DNA from: Halobellus rarus
Lineage (GTDB): Archaea > Halobacteriota > Halobacteria > Halobacteriales > Haloferacaceae
Direction: 5' to 3'
Assembly (NCBI RefSeq): GCF_024494595.1
Contig: NZ_JANHDI010000012.1
Span: 62,001-126,000 of the forward strand
Length of the DNA: 64,000 bases
Translations under genes and position numbers: made by a program
Part shown: piece by piece, positions 16,513 through 25,577 of the stretch
How the letters are laid out: each line of letters begins with the position of its first letter
Position numbering within the stretch: position 1 is the first letter of the stretch
Notes under the pieces: model-generated
Told to the model about the DNA's origin: nothing
Database searches by the model: none
What the model saw: the letters and a program-made list of their open reading frames with translations, nothing else

Positions 16513-16537
16513 ATATCTCTCATACTGGTAGACACTG

Positions 16538-17650
16538 ATGCCGGAGATTAGCCCCGAGAAACTCAGTGAGGGATTACAGACCGACGCAGACGACTTGCTC
16601 GTACTCGATGTCCGCCACGAGGAGGAGTACGACGACTGGCATATCCCGGGCAGCGTCAACGTCGACGTCTACGACGAACTGACCGAGAACCCCGACGCGG
16701 CGAAGGACGACCTCGGGGACCTTCCCGACGGGAAGACGATCGTTACCGTCTGTGCCGCGGGCGTCGTCTCCCAGACCGCGACGGACGTGCTCGAAGAGTT
16801 AGGGTACGACGCAGCGACGCTCACGGACGGGATGAACGGCTGGAGTCGTGTCCACCGGAACGCGACTGTCCCCGTCGATCTCGACGGGACGCTCGTTCAG
16901 GTCGCGCGTCCGGGGAAGGGCTGTCTGTCGCACGTCTTGATCTCGAACGGGGACGCAGCCGTGTTCGATCCCTCACACTACCTCGACGAGTACGAGGCGA
17001 TTCTCGACGCGCACGACGCCGAACTCGTCGGCGTCTTCGACACGCACGCGCACGCCGATCACGTCTCCGGCGGCGCGGAACTCGCCGCGCGTCACGGCGT
17101 CCCGTACTACCTCCACCCGAAGGACGCGCTCGCGATAGACGCGACACCCGTCGAAGACGGACAGACGGTGACTGTCGGCACTCTCGACATCGAAGTCCTG
17201 CACACGCCGGGACACAGCGAGGGCAGCGTCTCGTTCGCCGTCGACGGTGCGGCGCTGATTACGGGCGATACGCTCTTCCACGAGAGCGTGGGACGCGTCG
17301 AACTCGGCGTCGAAGCCGGAATCGAGGACTCCGACGTCGAAGGGAACGCCGCGACGCTCTACGAGAGCCTCGAGCGGTTGGTAGATCGCCCGGACGACAT
17401 CGTGGTGCTACCGGCTCACGATCCCGGATCGCCCGAACCGCCCGTGACGGCGACTCTCGGTGAAGTCAGAGAACGGAACGACGACCTCGGACGCGACCGC
17501 GGGGCGTTCGTCCGGGAACTCGCGTCCGACATCCCGGACCATCCGCCGAACTTCCAGCGCGTCAAACGGACCAACGTGGGGCAGGAATCCGTTCCTACCG
17601 AGGAACTGGCCGAGTTGGAACTGGGTCCGAACAACTGCGCTGCCGAGTGA
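16538..17650 (+). CDS. Rhodanese/metallo-beta-lactamase fusion, persulfide dioxygenase-like
   Basis: The 370-residue protein has a rhodanese domain at residues 1-105 (VLDVRHEEEYDDWHIPGSVN, active-site Cys72 in TVCAAGVVSQT). A metallo-beta-lactamase domain follows at 115-300, with THAHADH (169-175), HTPGH (222-226), GDTLF (243) and a distal His in PAHDPG. This set resembles ETHE1-type glutathione/persulfide dioxygenases and related sulfur-handling enzymes. The rhodanese-first order and single rhodanese domain are seen in prokaryotic fusions. The MFS transporter starts 4 nt downstream. The likely role is detoxifying or oxidising persulfide or sulfane sulfur in the cytoplasm. Confidence 0.9.
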   Translation: MPEISPEKLSEGLQTDADDLLVLDVRHEEEYDDWHIPGSVNVDVYDELTENPDAAKDDLGDLPDGKTIVTVCAAGVVSQTATDVLEELGYDAATLTDGMNGWSRVHRNATVPVDLDGTLVQVARPGKGCLSHVLISNGDAAVFDPSHYLDEYEAILDAHDAELVGVFDTHAHADHVSGGAELAARHGVPYYLHPKDALAIDATPVEDGQTVTVGTLDIEVLHTPGHSEGSVSFAVDGAALITGDTLFHESVGRVELGVEAGIEDSDVEGNAATLYESLERLVDRPDDIVVLPAHDPGSPEPPVTATLGEVRERNDDLGRDRGAFVRELASDIPDHPPNFQRVKRTNVGQESVPTEELAELELGPNNCAAE

Positions 17651-17653
17651 TCT

Positions 17654-18946
17654 ATGAGCACGGCAACTGCGCTAAAACAGGGAATCTTCGAACACAAGCG
17701 GCAGTTCGCACTGCACGTCCTCCTGGTGTTCGCCACCGGGTTGACGATCGGCTCCGAGCGCGCCGTCGTGCCCGTTCTGGGCCGCGACGTGCTCGGCGTC
17801 GAGTCGCTCTTCGTCATCGGATCGTTCGTCATCTCGTTCGGGTTCGTCAAGGCGATTCTCAACCTCTACGCCGGCAAGTGGGGCGGCGAATACGGCCGCA
17901 AGCCGGTCCTCGTCCTCGGGTGGGCGACGGCCCTGCCGCTCCCGGTCATCCTCATCTTCGCGCCGAGTTGGGGCTGGATCACGGTCGGGAACATTCTGCT
18001 GGGAATCAACCAGGCACTGACCTGGAGTATGGCGATCAACGCCAAGATCGACCTCGCCGGCCCCGACCAGCGAGGGTTGGCCGTCGGGATCGACGAGGCG
18101 TTCGGCTACTCGGGCGTCGCGGTCGGCGCCTGGGTTACCGGCGTCATCGCCGGCCAGTGGAGTCTCCGCCCCGAGCCGTTCTACTTCCTCGCCGTCATCG
18201 TCGTGCTGGCGTTTCTCATCTCGATATTCCTGATCGAGGAGACGGTCCAGTACGCCAGAGCCGAGATCGACGATGAGGACCACCACGACGCGAACCTCCC
18301 GTTCGTCGAGGTGCTGAAGCGCGCGACGTACGGCGACCGGACGCTGTTCGCCGCGGCGCAGGCCGGGCACATCGAGAAGTTCGTCGACACGTTGTACTGG
18401 CTCGCGGTCCCGCTGTATCTCACGAGTCAGGGGCTCGGAATCGCAGCGGTCGGGTTCGTCGTCGGCGTTCACAGCGCGATGTACTTCCTCCAGATCGCGA
18501 CCGGTGGCCTCGCGGATCGCATCGGTCGCCGCCCGCCCGTCGTGGCGGGGATGTTCCTCACTGCCGGGAGCGTCCTCGGAATGGTCCTCGTCGAGGGGTA
18601 TCTCCCGTGGGCCATCCTCTCCGCTGTGTCCGGTCTCGGGATGGCGTTGCTCTATCCGAACCTGATGACGGTCCCGGGCGACGCGGCGCATCCGACGTGG
18701 CGCGCGACCGGGATGGGGGTCTATCGGATGTGGCGCGACTCCGGCTACGGAGTCGGCGCGATCCTGATCGGCCTCTCGATGGAATTCCTCAACGTCGAGG
18801 CCGCGTTCTATATGACTGCGATCCTGATGTTCCTCTCCGGTGCGGTCGTGTACGTCTGGATGGAAGAGACGCATCCGGACTTCGGGACCCACGAGCCGCC
18901 CGCACCTGCTACGGAGCAACCGACTCAGACAGTTTCGCAAGACTAG
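17654..18946 (+). CDS. Major facilitator superfamily transporter
   Basis: The 430-residue protein has about 12 membrane segments and MFS loop motifs: YAGKWGGEYGRKPVLVLGWA between helices 2 and 3 and GGLADRIGRRPPVVAGMFL between 8 and 9. A histidine/acid-rich cytoplasmic loop (DDEDHHDAN) separates the halves. It starts 4 nt after the rhodanese/MBL stop, so it is co-transcribed and probably carries a substrate or product of that pathway, such as an organic or inorganic sulfur compound. The substrate is inference. Confidence 0.93.
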   Translation: MSTATALKQGIFEHKRQFALHVLLVFATGLTIGSERAVVPVLGRDVLGVESLFVIGSFVISFGFVKAILNLYAGKWGGEYGRKPVLVLGWATALPLPVILIFAPSWGWITVGNILLGINQALTWSMAINAKIDLAGPDQRGLAVGIDEAFGYSGVAVGAWVTGVIAGQWSLRPEPFYFLAVIVVLAFLISIFLIEETVQYARAEIDDEDHHDANLPFVEVLKRATYGDRTLFAAAQAGHIEKFVDTLYWLAVPLYLTSQGLGIAAVGFVVGVHSAMYFLQIATGGLADRIGRRPPVVAGMFLTAGSVLGMVLVEGYLPWAILSAVSGLGMALLYPNLMTVPGDAAHPTWRATGMGVYRMWRDSGYGVGAILIGLSMEFLNVEAAFYMTAILMFLSGAVVYVWMEETHPDFGTHEPPAPATEQPTQTVSQD

Positions 18947-19628
18947 CCCAGCAGGACGATCTTTTCAAAAGCTCCGACTGTATGGTAAGTTCTCTTTCTC
19001 TCCGTCCGGCCAGGTCGGTGATGGCCATCTGCTGGAGAACCACGCCGTATCTCTTGCTGAGAATCAAAATCAGTTGTCAGTATCGCTGATTTTGAAACTG
19101 CCGAATTCGGCCACCTCACGCCTGAAAGGTTGATTCGTTCGACAGTCGAACAGGAGCCTGCAGCGCCCATTCGCTTATCGAACGACCAACATCCGACAGA
19201 CGGCGTCGGGTCATTTATAAGCCGACATTGGCTGCCGAATTTGATTTCGTTCGATAGTCGAACGATTCCGTTTGAGTGGGGTGCTCAATCGGTGGGGTTC
19301 GCGTACAGCCAAACTGGTCGGGATGGAGAAAATCAGTCGCTCATTGAAATTTGCCTGATGGTGTCGATGAATACTAACTTGTGAGCAAGCTCCTACTGAG
19401 GTATGGGGTCGCGCGGAAAGTACACCGGAAACAGGGTATGTCCCGTTGGTGGGTTTCCGAGTTCTACGGCAAGTCGGCACCGAAGTAGCGCGATAGCTGT
19501 CCTGAACGTAGGAGAAGGGAGCCATTTCGGCTGAACAGAGTTGGAACGTGAGCACCTCATAGTATCGTCGTATACTCGTCGGGAATCAATTGGGACCCAT
19601 CAGATGGTTTCCGTCCGGAGAAAGCGTT
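18947..19628. other. Gene-free AT-richer region with operator-like palindromes
   Basis: No supportable reading frame is present. A palindromic CTTTTCAAAAG is just downstream of the MFS stop. Two 15-bp palindromes lie at 19137-19151 and 19249-19263 and flank a TATA-like TTTATAA (19214-19220). The gene this promoter once served is not intact downstream, where only fragments begin at 19629. Confidence 0.55.
19137..19263. promoter_or_regulatory. Paired operator-like palindromes
   Basis: GTTCGACAGTCGAAC (19137-19151) and GTTCGATAGTCGAAC (19249-19263) are near-identical palindromes 112 bp apart. A TATA-like element lies between them at 19214-19220, and a half site, ATCGAACGA, is near 19173. The form fits a dimeric winged-helix repressor site. 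Confidence 0.5.
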
Positions 19629-19860
19629 TCAGAGCCGCACTACACCGACGATAAACGTAACGAGCGGGCCAGCGACGACGGCGTGGAGGACTGCGAGGAT
19701 CACCTGTCCGACGGACGTGACACCGAGCGTGGGCGCGAACAGCACGACTGGCAGCATCATTCCGACGAAGACCAATCCTCCGAGCATCAGAAAGTTTCGA
19801 ACCGGACGGGCGGTCAGGCGGTCGAGCGCGGCGTCGGCTCGGAACGCCGCCAGGTGAGGC
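19629..19860 (-). pseudogene. C-terminal fragment of a small membrane protein
   Basis: The minus-strand frame ending at the TGA (19631-19629) reads ALDRLTARPVRNFLMLGG, then LVFVGMMLPVVLFAPTLGV and VILAVLHAVVAGPLVTFIVG. It has three hydrophobic stretches of about 75 residues in total, with an internal ATG at 19787. The N-terminal part is replaced by an oppositely oriented reductase fragment at about 19850, so it cannot be a whole gene unless the 52-residue frame from 19787 is used. It is possibly a DUF6069-like protein. This is one of several fragments in a decayed stretch. Confidence 0.55.
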
Positions 19861-20197
19861 GGCAGACGACACCCTCTCGGCCGGTGTGCAGACGCTCGTC
19901 GAAGCGATGGCCGACATCGGAATCGAGCGATTCGTCGGCGTCGCTGCAGCGGGCGTTCTCGACGCGCCCGGCGGCGGACTCCGACTGGACGCCGTAGGGT
20001 TCCCCCCGTTCCTCCGCGGCGTGGCCAAGCAGCACCGCGCGGTCTACGAGACGCTCACTGAATCGTCCGTGCAGTGGACGCTGGTCTGCCCGCCGGACAT
20101 ACCTGACGGCGACGCGACCGGTCAGGCCCGCGTCGAGACCGACCGACTCCCCGACGGCGGGACACAGGTCACGACGTGTGACGTGGCGGCTTCGTAG
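19850..20197 (+). pseudogene. Fragment of an atypical short-chain (NmrA-like) NAD(P)-binding reductase
   Basis: The frame reads DDTLSAGVQTLVEAMADIG, then ERFVGVAAAGVLDAPGGGL, then QHRAVYETLTESSVQWTLVC, PPDIPDGDATG and LPDGGTQVTTCDVA before a stop at 20197. This matches the middle and C-terminal part of NAD(P)H-binding SDR family proteins. The N-terminal Rossmann motif (GATGxxG) and the end of the protein are missing. The 5' side abuts a membrane-protein fragment on the other strand, indicating a rearrangement junction near 19850. Confidence 0.75.
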
Positions 20198-20317
20198 TCC
20201 GTACCTTGGCCCAGGGCAGCCCGCTCGGCCGAGTCGGCATCGTCTGTCCGGCCTGAATCATCGCCGGATTCTCCGGGCCTCGTCCGTGTACGTGCCTCCC
20301 AACCGACGGGACCGCAT

Positions 20318-20740
20318 CGAACGGAACGTGCTGATGAAGACGTTGATTCACCTTTCGGCTTCTCGGCTACGGCGGGCTATATGGGCCCGATGACATGGTT
20401 AGGTCGGAAGCTGGAGGGTGACAAGAGAACGAGCCGTCGAGCCGAACGGTTCTCGGATATGGAGACGGCTACCGCCGTAAATTCACTTCGTGCCGTAATG
20501 TCTTTCCATCAAACCGATGCCGATCTGGCTTCGATCACCCTTCCAACACTGATTCTTTATGACGAACACGAATCATCGGTGATTCGTCGGCACGTCCCGA
20601 CGTTGGCTGCCGAGATACCCGATGCGACGGTGCAGGAAGTTCCAAATGCCGGCCGCGCCTCGCCGTGGGATAATCCCGGATTTTTCAACGAGGCGGTCGA
20701 AGAGTTTTTCCCCGAGACATCTCAGTCGGCACGACGATAG
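20318..20740 (+). pseudogene. C-terminal remnant of an alpha/beta hydrolase, frameshifted
   Basis: From the ATG at 20381 the frame reads MGPMTWLGRKLEGDKRTSRR, DLASITLPTLILYDEHES, VIRRHVPTLAAEIPDATVQE and NAGRASPWDNPGFFNEAVEE. This matches the C-terminal third of alpha/beta hydrolases, where PTL..YDEHE carries the acid and NAG[RH]ASP the catalytic His position; here His is Arg. The piece before it (ERNVLMKTLIHL) is in another frame. The nucleophile elbow (GxSxG) is missing. The gene is inactive. Confidence 0.7.
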
Positions 20741-20969
20741 AGTGAAAGTGCCGAATGAACCGGTTACGGTGTAATCTCGCGCCGTTGAATTAGTTGACGC
20801 CAATGGTATTTCTGTTATCGCTACTGGCTCTACGGAGATTGGTTTGCTGACCAACCTCTGTATGTTGCACGGCTGCGCCTGTCAACTCTGAAATAGATAC
20901 CGCTGTTTCACTATCTTCGGCAAGGGCCTCCGATATTCGTATATCCGTCCCTACCGATTCCTCTTACCA

Positions 20970-22289
20970 GTGGCTTCGAGTCAGGCAGCGACCAGCGAGC
21001 AGGCAGAGCCAGCTCCATCGTCGGGGACGGGCCGCCGCGTCGCAGTCGTTGTTGGAATCGTCTTTATCGATCTGCTTGGCTTCGGTATCATCATCCCTAT
21101 CCTTCCGTTCTACGTCCGCTCGTTCGGCGTGAGCGACGTGTTCATCGGGCTGCTTGCGGCGTCGTACTCGCTGGCACAGTTCGGCGCTGCGCCGGTGCTC
21201 GGCCGGATTTCCGACGAGCGCGGGCGGCGGCCGGTGCTCATGCTCTCGGTCGGTGTCGCGGGTGTCGCCTGGCTGATCTTCGGGTTCGCCGCGGAAATCG
21301 GTGCGGCCCTCGGCGTGACGTTTGGTCTCGTCGTCCTGTTCAGTGCTCGGTTGCTCGCCGGAGCGGCCGGCGGGAACATCGCCACCGCACAGGCGTATAT
21401 CGCCGACGTGACGACACCGGAGGAGCGGACCGGCGCGCTCGGTCTCGTCGGCGCGGCCTTCGGGCTCGGGTTCGTGTTCGGTCCGGCGATCGGTGGGCTC
21501 CTGGCCAGCGACACGGTGGTCTCGACCGCCCGTACCGTGTTACCCGGGTTCGTTCCGGTGACTCCCTTCTCGTTGCCGAGCTTTGCCGCCGCGGGCTTTT
21601 CGTTTCTCGCGCTCGGTGCGACGGCGGTCGTGCTGAAAGAACCGGATCGGATCCGCAGCCCGGCACGGCGTGTCACGTTCGTCGCTCAGTTTCGGGCGGC
21701 CCTCGCCGACCCGACACTCCGTCCACTCGTTATCGGGTTCTTTCTGACCTCGCTCGCCTTCGCCGGTATGACCGTGATGTTCGTGCCGTTTCTGGCTGAT
21801 TTCTTCGGGTACGATGCCACCGCAGCGGCGATGTTCCTGGCCTACATCGGCGCGCTCGGCATCGTCAATCAAGGGGTACTCATCGGCTGGCTCTCGCGGA
21901 AAGTCGGTGTTCGATACGTCGTGCGGGGGGGCGTCGTAGCGCTCTTTCTCGCGCTGGTCTTGCTCGCGGTGTCCCCGCTGGCGGGAACGACCCCTCTCCT
22001 TGGCACTGGTCCGGGATGGGTGACCGGCGGGCTCGTCGTGCTGGTCGCGTTTGGAGCACTGGCTTCGTTCGGAAACGGCGCGATAACGGTCGGGCTCGCG
22101 GCACTCGTTTCGGAGGGGGCCACTGGCGATGCACAGGGAGCAGCCTTTGGTGTCACGCAGGGTGCAGGAAGTCTCGGGCGGACGGTCGGGCCACCGCTCG
22201 CTGCCGCTGCCTATGTACTGGTCTACTGGTCACCGTTCGTCGCCGGGGCGCTCCTGTTGGTGCCGGTCGCGCTGTTGTTGCGACGGTGA
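20970..22289 (+). CDS. MFS multidrug/drug-resistance-type transporter
   Basis: The 439-residue protein is a 12-helix DHA1-type exporter. It begins with a Gln/Ala-rich tail, then RRVAVVVGIVFIDLLGFGII, VGASYSLAQFG-like helix 2 (LLAASYSLAQFGAAPVLGRI), the motif-A loop GRISDERGRRPVLMLS and the motif-C-like AAFGLGFVFGPAIGG. It starts with GTG at 20970, as no ATG is available close by. It is intact, although the 2 kb upstream and the fragment downstream are decayed, so it may be a survivor of a once larger cassette. The substrate is unknown. Confidence 0.9.
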   Translation: MASSQAATSEQAEPAPSSGTGRRVAVVVGIVFIDLLGFGIIIPILPFYVRSFGVSDVFIGLLAASYSLAQFGAAPVLGRISDERGRRPVLMLSVGVAGVAWLIFGFAAEIGAALGVTFGLVVLFSARLLAGAAGGNIATAQAYIADVTTPEERTGALGLVGAAFGLGFVFGPAIGGLLASDTVVSTARTVLPGFVPVTPFSLPSFAAAGFSFLALGATAVVLKEPDRIRSPARRVTFVAQFRAALADPTLRPLVIGFFLTSLAFAGMTVMFVPFLADFFGYDATAAAMFLAYIGALGIVNQGVLIGWLSRKVGVRYVVRGGVVALFLALVLLAVSPLAGTTPLLGTGPGWVTGGLVVLVAFGALASFGNGAITVGLAALVSEGATGDAQGAAFGVTQGAGSLGRTVGPPLAAAAYVLVYWSPFVAGALLLVPVALLLRR

Positions 22290-22349
22290 GCAGCGTGTAT
22301 TGCGTATCACTGACGAACGAGTCATTTCTGTCGGGACCGTACCGCTCGT

Positions 22350-22490
22350 ATGTCAGGTTCGAGTAGGGCAGAGACCGAATCGACAGTCGAGAAACTCATC
22401 GAGGATGTGGACTCGTGGCCGGGTGTCACGACTGGCGAACATCGATTCGGTGGAACTGAGTGGCGCGTTGGACCGCGTGAGATACAGCGC
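22350..22490 (+). pseudogene. N-terminal fragment of a luciferase-domain (DUF5519-like) protein
   Basis: From the ATG at 22350, residues 11-45 read STVEKLIEDVDSWPGVTTG, then EHRFGGTEWRVGPREI. This is the start of the DUF5519/luciferase-domain family (W.GV....H.FGG.E..VG.REIGH). Similarity stops at about 22490, and the frame continues with unrelated sequence to 22595. The rest of the roughly 110-residue protein is missing. The break coincides with the start of the orphan gene's upstream region. Confidence 0.6.
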
Positions 22491-22560
22491 TCGTCTGTAT
22501 TGGCCAGGGCAGAGCGTACCGCCCAGCCCCTTTATTCTTGTTCACACCGAAGTAGTAGTG

Positions 22561-23235
22561 ATGAACAGTCAACTTCAGCGTCAGACACTGGATGAACTGA
22601 TCCACAAAGGGCGATACCTCTATCCGACTGACGTCGTCAACATAATCGAGCGCTTTCACTCCGTCGAGGGACCAGGTGTTCCGCGAGCAGTCATTACGGC
22701 CTACGTCGACGAATTTATCCGCCGGTTAGGGCCCAGAGCCCCCTTCTCTCAGGATCGCTTCGCTCGCCTTCTCGACGGACGAGTCGCGGATCTTGATATG
22801 TGGCTTCCCCATACGATCTACGAGGTTGCACCGGGGAGAGTGAGTGTCTTCCCGCCAACGTGGCATCGGCTTCTCGCCGGCGTTCACGACCCAGCTCAAT
22901 ACGTGGGCGTCATCGGCGAGGATTTGGCAGCCGCCAAGGGAGTTGGCACAGGCGAGTCGCTGCCACCGGTTCCGAAACAGGTGTTAATTGACGCGATGAT
23001 GGTTCTCGGTGGTCTAGACAGACGGACAGCAGGCGGGTTCATTAAACAAGCCCGTCTCAATGGACGGCTCGTCGTCGAACCCTTCCAAAATCCCAACGCG
23101 AGCGTATGGCTTCCGACACCTAACAGTGGCCACAGCAAGCCCCAGCAGTTGAACCGGCCGGACCGGCCCCTTCCCGATGACCCAAACGATACCCGGCGCG
23201 ATTCAGCATCAATACGACCAAAATACCGTCGGTGA
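22561..23235 (+). CDS. Hypothetical protein, orphan
   Basis: The 224-residue protein was not recognised. It starts with NSQLQRQTLDELIHKGRYLY, has an all-alpha-looking N-terminal half (TDVVNIIERFHS, ITAYVDEFIRRLG), a central DMWLPHTIYEVAPGRVSVFP and a Pro/Asn/Asp-rich basic tail. It is less acidic than most neighbours. A TTTATT element at about 22531, 30 nt upstream of the ATG at 22561, supports this start. It sits beside broken genes, and its composition suggests recent acquisition, perhaps from a virus or plasmid. Whether it is expressed is unknown. Confidence 0.6.
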   Translation: MNSQLQRQTLDELIHKGRYLYPTDVVNIIERFHSVEGPGVPRAVITAYVDEFIRRLGPRAPFSQDRFARLLDGRVADLDMWLPHTIYEVAPGRVSVFPPTWHRLLAGVHDPAQYVGVIGEDLAAAKGVGTGESLPPVPKQVLIDAMMVLGGLDRRTAGGFIKQARLNGRLVVEPFQNPNASVWLPTPNSGHSKPQQLNRPDRPLPDDPNDTRRDSASIRPKYRR

Positions 23236-23480
23236 AGTGGACCGCTTAGATCACGTATGTACTGAGCGATTCTCGGGTCGACCGCGGATCCTTCGATAAC
23301 TCTCCCCCGTCTTTCAGGTGGTGCGAGCGCAGCCGTCCCCCGTTTGAGTGGTGTGCCGAGAGCCCTGCGAATTCGCACGTGTTCGTTCACGGCCCCTGCG
23401 CTTTTTTTGACGCGGGATTTCTCCGGGTGTGATGCACGGGACAGATACGAACACCATCGAGGTCGCGACCGGACGCAGCG

Positions 23481-25577
23481 TCAGTCAGTCACTTCACGCG
23501 GCCGTTCCGGTTGCTCGGCACAGAGCGTCTTCAGGAGGTCGAGTTCCCGCTGGAGCGCCTCGTCACCGATCGCGTTGATCTCCTCGCGGAGGTACCCGCG
23601 AAGCATTCGGAAGCGCTCAGCGTGTTCGGCCGGGACGACCAGCGGCACGGACTCGCGTTCGTGCTCCCCGCGAGACCCGGGCAGGAGCCAGTCGTCGACG
23701 CCGCTCGCCCTGTTCGCTCGCTCGTGGACCTCGTGCGTCCACGACCTGAGTTCGTCGGCGTAGCGCGCCAACGCGATGGCCTTCCGGATTCCGTCGTGGG
23801 CGTACGTCTCGGCGTTGTCAGGGAGGGCAACGGCGACGCGTTCGGCGTGGTCGCTGCCGTCGCGTTCGGTCCAGGAGGCGACGAGCGATGGGTTTCCGTC
23901 CGGAGCGGTCCGTTCGAGTTCGACGAGAACCACGCCGCCGCGAGCCTTCCCGTCCCGTTTGGCTGACGGGAACAGCGTCCCGACGTGCAGCAGTCGGTCC
24001 GCCGGGTCCTCTGCCGAGGGCGATCCGTGTACGGCGGCGATCTCGTACCCGTCTCCCTCGAGTTCGAGGCTGAGATCGTAGACCAGTGGGGCGACCATAT
24101 AATCGAACTCCTCGCCCAACCGCCGCTCGAACTCCGCCGCGGACTGCACGAAGTAGTGGTTGGCACCCCGAATCCCCGAGAGCGCGTCCGCCAGTTCGGC
24201 GTTCTCGTCGATCCCCATCCCCACGAACGTGGTGTGAACGCCGTCGTCGGCCGCCTCCGCGAACAGCCGAGTCAGCTCCGACGGGTTCGTCGCACCGTCG
24301 TTCGGCATCATATCGGTCAGAAAGATCACCCGGCGTTCGACATCCGCGTGCCGGGGATCACCGGCGAGCAGGTCGACTGCGGCCTCGAACCCGTCCGCCA
24401 GGTTCGTGCTGCCGCCGGCGGAGACGTCTCTGATGTGCCGACGGATCGCGTTCATGTCGGTCGCCCCCACGTCACGCAGCGGTTTCGCGACGTGAGCGCG
24501 GTGGTTGTACAGGACGACCCCGAGTCGGTCGTCGGGATGCAGATGCTCGGTGAGCGCACACAGCGACTGCGTCGCGGCCTCTAGCTTCGTCCTGGCGTCG
24601 GCGTCCGTCTCCCGCCGTCGGCCCCGCTCGTCGTAGTAGTACTCGTCGAACCGGCTGTCCATCGAGCCGGACACGTCGAGGACGGCGACGAGGTCGAGAT
24701 CCGGCCGTCTGAAGTCCTCGACGGCGAGCGCCGAGTCGAGTCCGACCGACAGATACCGCTCCGTCTCGCCCGTTAGGGGATGCGTGCTGGCGGCCGCGGC
24801 GTATCGCGGGGCGAACAGCGCGTCGGTATCGGCCCTCTCCCCCGTCTCGAAGGAGTAGTCGTAGAACAGTCCCTCGTCGGAGATAGCCTCCGGCCGGGGC
24901 GTGTATCCGTTCTCGACGTTCTCCCGGAAGTTGGTGACGTCCGTCGCGCCGCCCGCAGCGAGTCCGACCGTGTCGGTGGCTGCCGCAGCATCCACCATCG
25001 GCGACTCCGGGGCCACGTTCTCGAGGACCTCTCCGCGGTGGCCCCGTCCCCCGGACCCGTGATAGCGATGCAGCTCGTCCCAGTCGAACTGCCGGTCACA
25101 CGACGGACAGACGTAGTCGGGGGCGACGACAGCGTCGTCGTCGGTCATCGGCTGCCAGTCGTCTACCCGATCGACGTGCTCTCGCCCGCGCCGGGTGGTC
25201 GTGTGCTCGTCGACGATCCCGAACCGCTGATCGACGCCCAATTCCGCCGCTGCTTCGGTGATTTCCGGATCGATCGCATCCGCGACGGTTCCCCGACGGA
25301 GTTCCCCGCCACATCCGGGACACTCCTCTTCGGTCCCCCCGTTCGTCGCCGCCGGCGCGCTGGCCAACAGCCCCGAGAACCGGTACGTCCGCCCGGTCTT
25401 GAGGCCCGGGAGCAGGCCGCTGTTCGGGTCGACGAGGATCGCGAACCGGGTGTCGTCCTCGTCCTCGACTAGCAGCCGGTGGACGCGGTTCTCTCCGCGC
25501 GTCGTCCGCCGCGTGAGGAACTCGACGGTAATGTCCGCGCGCGCTCCCTCGGTCAGGTCGGTGTGTGTCGTATTCAT
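23481..25577 (-). CDS. Large vWA-domain protein with OB-like N-terminus and zinc ribbons
   Basis: The protein has 698 residues from the ATG at 25577. Residues about 10-75 look like a small beta-barrel/OB fold (ITVEFLTRRTTRGENRVHRL, FAILVDPNSG, YRFSGLLA). Two cysteine pairs, CPGC (86-89) and CPSC (157-160), suggest a zinc ribbon interrupted by a helical insert. The von Willebrand A domain spans about 295-470 with a complete MIDAS: DVSGSMDS (301-308), GGSTNLADG (388-396) and LTDMMPNDG (420-428). The C-terminal 200 residues are beta-sandwich then helical. No signal peptide or membrane helix is present, so it is cytoplasmic. It is divergent from an AAA ATPase, and vWA proteins commonly act with ATPases as substrate adaptors. 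Confidence 0.88.
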   Translation of the reverse strand: MNTTHTDLTEGARADITVEFLTRRTTRGENRVHRLLVEDEDDTRFAILVDPNSGLLPGLKTGRTYRFSGLLASAPAATNGGTEEECPGCGGELRRGTVADAIDPEITEAAAELGVDQRFGIVDEHTTTRRGREHVDRVDDWQPMTDDDAVVAPDYVCPSCDRQFDWDELHRYHGSGGRGHRGEVLENVAPESPMVDAAAATDTVGLAAGGATDVTNFRENVENGYTPRPEAISDEGLFYDYSFETGERADTDALFAPRYAAAASTHPLTGETERYLSVGLDSALAVEDFRRPDLDLVAVLDVSGSMDSRFDEYYYDERGRRRETDADARTKLEAATQSLCALTEHLHPDDRLGVVLYNHRAHVAKPLRDVGATDMNAIRRHIRDVSAGGSTNLADGFEAAVDLLAGDPRHADVERRVIFLTDMMPNDGATNPSELTRLFAEAADDGVHTTFVGMGIDENAELADALSGIRGANHYFVQSAAEFERRLGEEFDYMVAPLVYDLSLELEGDGYEIAAVHGSPSAEDPADRLLHVGTLFPSAKRDGKARGGVVLVELERTAPDGNPSLVASWTERDGSDHAERVAVALPDNAETYAHDGIRKAIALARYADELRSWTHEVHERANRASGVDDWLLPGSRGEHERESVPLVVPAEHAERFRMLRGYLREEINAIGDEALQRELDLLKTLCAEQPERPREVTD

